Source: Methanobrevibacter sp. (GTDB lineage: Archaea; Methanobacteriota; Methanobacteria; Methanobacteriales; Methanobacteriaceae). Taken from it: DNA of 19,604 nucleotides. The position numbers and the translations under genes were made by a program. Under the pieces are notes generated by a model. That model saw only the letters and a list, made by a program, of their open reading frames with translations. It did not search any database and had not been told where the DNA came from. Positions 15,615-19,604 of the stretch are shown piece by piece; within the stretch, counting starts at the first letter, position 1, and every line of letters starts with the position of its first letter. Location of the stretch: contig JAITOM010000021.1 in the NCBI GenBank assembly GCA_031289975.1, positions 1 through 19,604 on the forward strand, given 5' to 3'.

Positions 15615-17620
15615 AATCCTATAAGAAGTCCTACATTATAAACAATAAAAGATACAATATATGCAGTTATTACAGTAACACCCAATAAAATTACAGGCCA
15701 TTTCCAAGAGTTAGATTCCTTTTTTACAGTAGCCAAAAATGAAAAACATGGTATGTACAGTAATATAAACACTAAGAAAGTAAAAGCAGTTAATGGGGTA
15801 AATATACCTTGCAGAGCTAATCCTATTCCTGAACCATCTTCAACTACTCCAAATAAAGAACTAAATGTTGAAACAACTACTTCTTTAGCTACAACACCAA
15901 AAATTAATGCTACAGTTGGTTGCCAATAACCAAAACCAAGTGGTTCAAATATTGGAGATGCAAAATTTCCAATTTGCCCAATTGCACTTTCATGTGATCC
16001 ATATTCAACACCTACTGGAAAACTACTTAATATCCATATTATCACGGAAGCTGCAAGAATTAAAGTACCTGCCTTTCTAATAAATCCATAAGTTTTCTCC
16101 CAAGCATGGATTAAAACACCTTTAAAAGAAGGTAATTTATAGGTAGGTAACTCCATAACAAAAGGACTTGTGATTCCTTTAAATAAAACTCTTTTAAGAA
16201 TGGTTGCAACTATAATAGCTACAATCACTCCAATTAAATAAAGTGAAAATATAACTTCTCCTTGATAAGCGGTGAAAAATGCTGCAACGAAAAGTGTGTA
16301 AATTGGTAATCTTGCTGTGCATGACATGAATGGTATTAATAACATGGTAAGTATTCTATCTCTTTCATGTTCCATAGTTCTCGTAGCCATTATTCCAGGA
16401 ACACCACAACCAAAGCCTAAAATCATTGGAATAAAGGATTTGCCATGTAAACCTACAAGTTTATGCATAATTCTATCCATAACAAACGCTGCTCTTGCTA
16501 AGTAACCTGAATCTTCAAGAACACTGATCATTAAAAACATTAAAAATATTATTGGTATAAATACAAGAACACCACCAACACCATTGACTAAACCATTAAC
16601 AATAAATGAAGAAAGAATATTCTCTCCTAAAAGTCCTGAAACTAATTCACCAATAAAAGCAAATAGATACTCAAAAGGTTCTTGTAATGGTGTTCCTATT
16701 GCAAAGGTTATTTGAAAAATTAACCACATTATAATTAAAAATATTGGAAGACCTAAAATCCTGTTTAAAACAAATTTATCAATTTTTTCTGTTATTGTTG
16801 GAACTTCAACTTCTGGTCGAGTTACAGCTTCATTTAATAATCCATCAATGAAAGCATATCTATAGTTAGCAATCACCTCTTCTGAACTTTCATTAAACAC
16901 ATTATGGAAGTGTTTATTAACTTTTTCTATTTCATTGAATATTTTATCTTTAATAAATGATTTTTCGACTTTTTCTCTAATTATTTTATCATTTTCTAAA
17001 AGTTTAATAGCTGTCCATGATGAAGGAACATCCAGTAAGTTTTTATCTTCTTCAATGATTTTTTGAAGTTCTGATAAATGGTCTGCTATCTCGCTTCCAT
17101 ACACCAATTTCTTACTACTATCAATAGGATTTTCCTTAGCTTTTTCTATTGTTTTTAATAGTTCTTCTTTCCCACTACCATTGTTGGCTTCAATTTCAAG
17201 TACAGGAACTCCTAACAAAAGAGATAATTTTTCCACGTCAACGATGTGACCCCTTTTTTTAGCAAATTTATTCATATTAATAGCTATAACTAAGTTTGCT
17301 CCAAGTTCCATCAATTGACTTGTAAGATATAAGTTTCTCTCTAAGTTATTAGCATCTAAAATATTGACGATCACATCAGAACTTTCATCAACAATAAAAT
17401 CTCGTGATACAATTTCTTCAATTGAATGAGCACTTAATGCATAATTTCCAGGAAGATCAATAATATCTATACGATTACCATCAAAGTTTAAGTGACCCTC
17501 TGCCTTTTCCACTGTTTTCCCTGGCCAATTACCAACATGTTGTCTTAAACCTGTTAAATAATTAAATAAGGTAGTTTTTCCAACATTTGGGTTTCCAGCA
17601 AACCCTACTTTAATTTTCAT
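15608..17620 (-). CDS. feoB: Ferrous iron transport protein B (FeoB)
   Basis: This 670-residue GTPase-membrane protein is the main Fe(II) importer. The G domain has G1 GNPNVGKT (residues 9-16), G2 around T36 and G3 DLPG (55-58). The G4 site reads NMNK (115-118) where FeoB normally has NMxD, so the Asp that recognises guanine is replaced by Lys. A helical GDI-like segment follows up to about 265, then the transmembrane part with the two Gate regions (GCGVPGIMATRTMEHERDR with FMSCTARLPIY, and FGVVAKEVVVSTFSSLFG). Length and order are normal for the family, so the pump is probably active. feoA lies 108 bases upstream on the same strand. No strong Shine-Dalgarno precedes the ATG. The 3' end overlaps that of moaA by 7 bases. 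Confidence 0.96.
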   Translation of the reverse strand: MKIKVGFAGNPNVGKTTLFNYLTGLRQHVGNWPGKTVEKAEGHLNFDGNRIDIIDLPGNYALSAHSIEEIVSRDFIVDESSDVIVNILDANNLERNLYLTSQLMELGANLVIAINMNKFAKKRGHIVDVEKLSLLLGVPVLEIEANNGSGKEELLKTIEKAKENPIDSSKKLVYGSEIADHLSELQKIIEEDKNLLDVPSSWTAIKLLENDKIIREKVEKSFIKDKIFNEIEKVNKHFHNVFNESSEEVIANYRYAFIDGLLNEAVTRPEVEVPTITEKIDKFVLNRILGLPIFLIIMWLIFQITFAIGTPLQEPFEYLFAFIGELVSGLLGENILSSFIVNGLVNGVGGVLVFIPIIFLMFLMISVLEDSGYLARAAFVMDRIMHKLVGLHGKSFIPMILGFGCGVPGIMATRTMEHERDRILTMLLIPFMSCTARLPIYTLFVAAFFTAYQGEVIFSLYLIGVIVAIIVATILKRVLFKGITSPFVMELPTYKLPSFKGVLIHAWEKTYGFIRKAGTLILAASVIIWILSSFPVGVEYGSHESAIGQIGNFASPIFEPLGFGYWQPTVALIFGVVAKEVVVSTFSSLFGVVEDGSGIGLALQGIFTPLTAFTFLVFILLYIPCFSFLATVKKESNSWKWPVILLGVTVITAYIVSFIVYNVGLLIGFQ

Positions 17621-17728
17621 TATATCTTTTCAAAGTTTAGTTTTATGAAAATTCATATTATGGTTGACTCTCAAGCTAATTAAATGCAATTTTAATAATT
17701 AAATTGAAATATAAGCCGTTTAATTAAG

Positions 17729-17989
17729 TTATTTTAGTCCTATTTCTATATTTTTCGCTTCATTTTTTCTAAGGCTTATTGAATATCCTTTTATTCTTAT
17801 TTTAATAGGATCTCCTAAAGGTGCAATTTTTTCTAATTTTATTTTGCTTCCTTTAACAAATCCCATTCCTAAAAGATGTCTTTTTAATTCAACCTCACCA
17901 CTATCATTATAAGAAATAATTGTTCCTTCTTCTTCACTTTTAAGCTCATTTAAACTTTTTATAACACTGAATTCATTTTTGTTTATCAT
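17729..17989 (-). CDS. feoA: Ferrous iron transport protein A (FeoA)
   Basis: This 86-residue cytoplasmic SH3-like protein supports FeoB. The pattern SLNELKSEEEGTIISY, then VELKRHLLGMGFVKGSKIKL, then DPIKIRIKGYSISLRKNEAKNI is typical of FeoA, with the conserved 'hLLgMGf.kG' turn and the C-terminal 'slRk.eA..I' segment. The start at 17989 is supported by GAGGT (minus strand, 17996-18000) 6 bases ahead. feoB follows after 108 bases, a gap large enough for a second promoter but usual for a two-gene feo operon. A TATA-like AATTTATATTA on the minus strand near 18014-18024 is the likely promoter element. Confidence 0.93.
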   Translation of the reverse strand: MINKNEFSVIKSLNELKSEEEGTIISYNDSGEVELKRHLLGMGFVKGSKIKLEKIAPLGDPIKIRIKGYSISLRKNEAKNIEIGLK

Positions 17990-18088
17990 TTTTGAACCTC
18001 AATGACTTTTAAATAATATAAATTATATTTATTTGAATGTTTAAAAATTTTAGTATTATTATAATTGAAACCAAAAAATTAAGGTTTA

Positions 18089-18100
18089 ACTAAATTTAGT
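18089..18100. promoter_or_regulatory. Palindrome upstream of feoA, candidate metalloregulator site
   Basis: ACTAAATTTAGT is a perfect palindrome, extended to 16 of 18 symmetric positions by the flanking bases (TTA before, AAA after). Iron-responsive DtxR-family repressors bind A+T-rich palindromes of this general type. It sits about 100 bases before the start codon, upstream of the TATA-like box. The assignment is weak because such strings occur by chance in A+T-rich DNA. Confidence 0.3.
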
Positions 18101-18186
18101 AAAATTTTGTTTTTTTTAATATATATAGTTAACGAAAAATGTTTAAAATATACTAAATTTTTAAATTGATAGATTATAAATTTTAT

Positions 18187-18303
18187 GAAACTGGGCAATA
18201 ATTATTTTTTCATGCTATAAATTGATATAAAAGTCATGCCCCATGTATATGTAGAAAAAAAACAATTATTTTTTCATCAATTTTGGAATTGTTGCCCAGT
18301 TTC
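18187..18303. repeat. 117-bp terminal-inverted-repeat element (family D)
   Basis: GAAACTGGGCAATAATT at the left is matched by AATTGTTGCCCAGTTTC at the right (one mismatch). A second internal repeat, CAATTATTTTTTCAT with a close variant near the left end, is direct. The flanks ATTATAAATTTTAT and TTATAAAATTTT are similar to each other and may include a target duplication. It has no coding capacity and is probably a miniature insertion sequence. Confidence 0.7.
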
Positions 18304-18376
18304 TTATAAAATTTTAATTTTTAAAAAAATTTAGTTTATTCTAAAAAATATTCAAGAGTTTATGATCTGTTGAATA

Positions 18377-18455
18377 GGCAATAGTAAAATTAGCATGGAT
18401 TTTTACAATTGAAAAATTAAGAAAATGGACTGAAAATTTTGAATTTCCCATTTTA
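18377..18455 (+). mobile_element. Degenerate, truncated family A element (copy 5)
   Basis: GGCAATAGTAAAATTAGCAT followed by ATTTTTACAATTGAAAAATTAA matches the left 40 bases of copy 1. The middle is missing and only a trace of the right end (GAATTTCCCAT) is visible. The right limit is approximate. Confidence 0.65.
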
Positions 18456-18574
18456 TTCCAAACATAACTATCTTGAACCTTAATAAATTAAATTAAGGAA
18501 AATTAAAAACAACGACTTTATTAAAATTTAAGTCTCGTGCTAATAATACAATATTATAAAAAAATATCTATTTA

Positions 18575-19604
18575 TTAAGTATTAAATAAATCAGACCAAT
18601 AACCTTTCCAAGTATACACACTCGAAGAATCACAACCAACTGAAGTGAAAAAATCAATAGTCATATAATAATTCATCGTATTACAAGAACCTTTACAGTA
18701 AAATATCGGATAACCCCCTATATTCGGATTTGCTTGGAAATTAAAATCACATAAACCAGACTCATTATTATAACTTGTCATGTTTAAGTCTGATAGATTA
18801 TAATCTGCAAGATTAATATCGATACCATTATACTTAAAAGATATACCTTTAAAAAGTGAGTTCGAATCATTTGGGGGGAGATTATTTTGATACTCAGGTA
18901 GATCTGGAGGTTTAATACTATCATTACCCGAACCAGCTGAAGCACCCGCTTTAACACCAAAAATAATCACCGTAACAAGATCATCAATATGTTGAACTAA
19001 TACAATTAAACCTTTACCAAGTGCAGCAATTATGCCTCCAACCGCATGAACAGCCTCTCCGATTACAAATATAGCACCACATATTACAAGGGCTAGGGAT
19101 ATAAGTGGAAGAAGTAATGGATTTCTTTCATTAAATTTTTTAAACTCTGGAACCAATTCAAATAAATATTCACTGAGAAAAACAACACCTATAGTAATAC
19201 CACCAACTATCAGTCCTGCTACCACACTGCATACCACAGTAGTCATCGTACCTAAATCTGCTGCTGACACAGCAACACCTCCAGCAGAAGCTACAGCTGC
19301 AATAGTTCCAGTAAAAGTTCCAGCAAGAGCTCCAGCAGAAACAATAGATAGTATTATTGTCACTATTAAAACAACTATCATAGCCGCTAAAGTTCCATAT
19401 GTAGCAGCAGGAGCATTGTTTTTTTGGCTTTGTGTATAATAATTATCTCCACCATAACCAGCACCATTTACACCAAAAGAACAAGAATTTTCACTTGGTT
19501 TATCTTGTTTACTAAATAAGACTCCACCATACTTTGCTGCCGAATTTTTTTCATATAAATTACCTCTAAGTGATGGAGTTTTACCACTCCATATTACACC
19601 TCCA
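18575..19604 (-). CDS. Second adhesin-like surface protein, C-terminal part (5' end outside window)
   Basis: The frame is open to the window edge, so the ATG at 19381 is internal; about 342 residues are visible. The first part (GGVIWSGKTPSLRGNLYEKN, then SAAKYGGVLFS) has the Gly/Asn-rich pattern of the last beta-helix coil of methanogen adhesin-like proteins. A short linker leads to about four hydrophobic segments (MIVVLIVTIILSIVSAGALA; VVCSVVAGLIVGGITIGVVF; LLLPLISLALVICGAIFVIG; LIVLVQHIDDLVTVIIFGVK). A C-terminal non-membrane domain of about 100 residues with four cysteines (in GLCDF, FYCKGSC and VGCDS) then follows. The layout, a beta-helix followed by membrane helices and then a further domain, is the same as in the protein at 9811. 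The function is probably surface attachment; topology and partner are unknown. Confidence 0.75.
   Translation of the reverse strand, partial: GGVIWSGKTPSLRGNLYEKNSAAKYGGVLFSKQDKPSENSCSFGVNGAGYGGDNYYTQSQKNNAPAATYGTLAAMIVVLIVTIILSIVSAGALAGTFTGTIAAVASAGGVAVSAADLGTMTTVVCSVVAGLIVGGITIGVVFLSEYLFELVPEFKKFNERNPLLLPLISLALVICGAIFVIGEAVHAVGGIIAALGKGLIVLVQHIDDLVTVIIFGVKAGASAGSGNDSIKPPDLPEYQNNLPPNDSNSLFKGISFKYNGIDINLADYNLSDLNMTSYNNESGLCDFNFQANPNIGGYPIFYCKGSCNTMNYYMTIDFFTSVGCDSSSVYTWKGYWSDLFNT

Larger units (their letters stand above)
17990..18574. other. Spacer between feoA and the second adhesin gene
   Basis: No gene is seen. The stretch holds the feoA promoter region, a 12-base palindrome (18089-18100), a 117-bp inverted-repeat element (18187-18303) and a degenerate family A element (from 18377). 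The adhesin gene to the right ends at 18575 on the minus strand, so only feoA needs a promoter here. Confidence 0.7.

Noticed and set aside
16317..16505. Short frame inside feoB on the plus strand
   Set aside because: It is the reverse of membrane helices of FeoB, with no independent support.

Overview
The window looks like chromosomal DNA of a very AT-rich methanogenic archaeon of the order Methanobacteriales, most likely Methanobrevibacter or Methanosphaera. The evidence is the strong A+T bias, archaeal-type promoters and Shine-Dalgarno sites, two very large Asn/Thr-rich beta-helix 'adhesin-like' surface proteins, a MoaA protein, a YtfJ/GerW-DUF2953 gene pair, and small transposable elements whose 8-bp target duplications recall the ISM1 element of Methanobrevibacter smithii. 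The genus is inferred. No rRNA, tRNA or CRISPR array was seen.

Layout. (1) 1-1321: the C-terminal two thirds of a MATE-type multidrug/cation efflux protein, then a small membrane-anchored helical protein resembling the partner proteins of heavy-metal P-type ATPases. (2) 1322-4893: an accessory region of mobile and defence debris. It holds a complete HepT-MntA (HEPN/MNT) toxin-antitoxin operon, the C-terminal remnant of an adenine DNA methyltransferase, a RelE/ParE-type toxin gene truncated by a transposon end, and many short terminal-inverted-repeat elements, one nested in another. (3) 4894-8061: a P1B-type metal ATPase with a degenerate N-terminal HMA domain, followed by a YtfJ/GerW-family protein and a DUF2953 protein, probably one operon. 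(4) 8062-9810: transposase debris (the tail of an ISM1-like transposase whose terminal repeat matches the short elements, and an IS5-family transposase broken by two single-base deletions), then an (AG)13 tract and a good archaeal promoter. (5) 9811-13812: a 1333-residue adhesin-like protein. (6) 13813-14645: AT-rich spacer with palindromes and a second-family short element. (7) 14646-17989: moaA converging on the ferrous iron uptake pair feoA-feoB. (8) 17990-19604: spacer with two more short elements, then the C-terminal part of a second adhesin-like protein running off the window.

How the genes work together. FeoA and FeoB import Fe(II). MoaA, itself an iron-sulfur enzyme, begins the molybdopterin pathway that methanogens need for formylmethanofuran dehydrogenase. 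The P-type ATPase, and possibly the small protein at 1070, would handle export or homeostasis of a transition metal. The adhesins are probably surface proteins for contact with host or partner cells.

The most notable points are: the family of ISM1-like miniature elements, with intact target duplications, nesting and a parental transposase remnant in the same window; a simple-sequence (AG)13 tract just upstream of an adhesin promoter; the Asp-to-Lys change in the G4 motif of FeoB; and the shared layout of the two adhesins, in which a beta-helix is followed by membrane segments and then a further non-helix domain.
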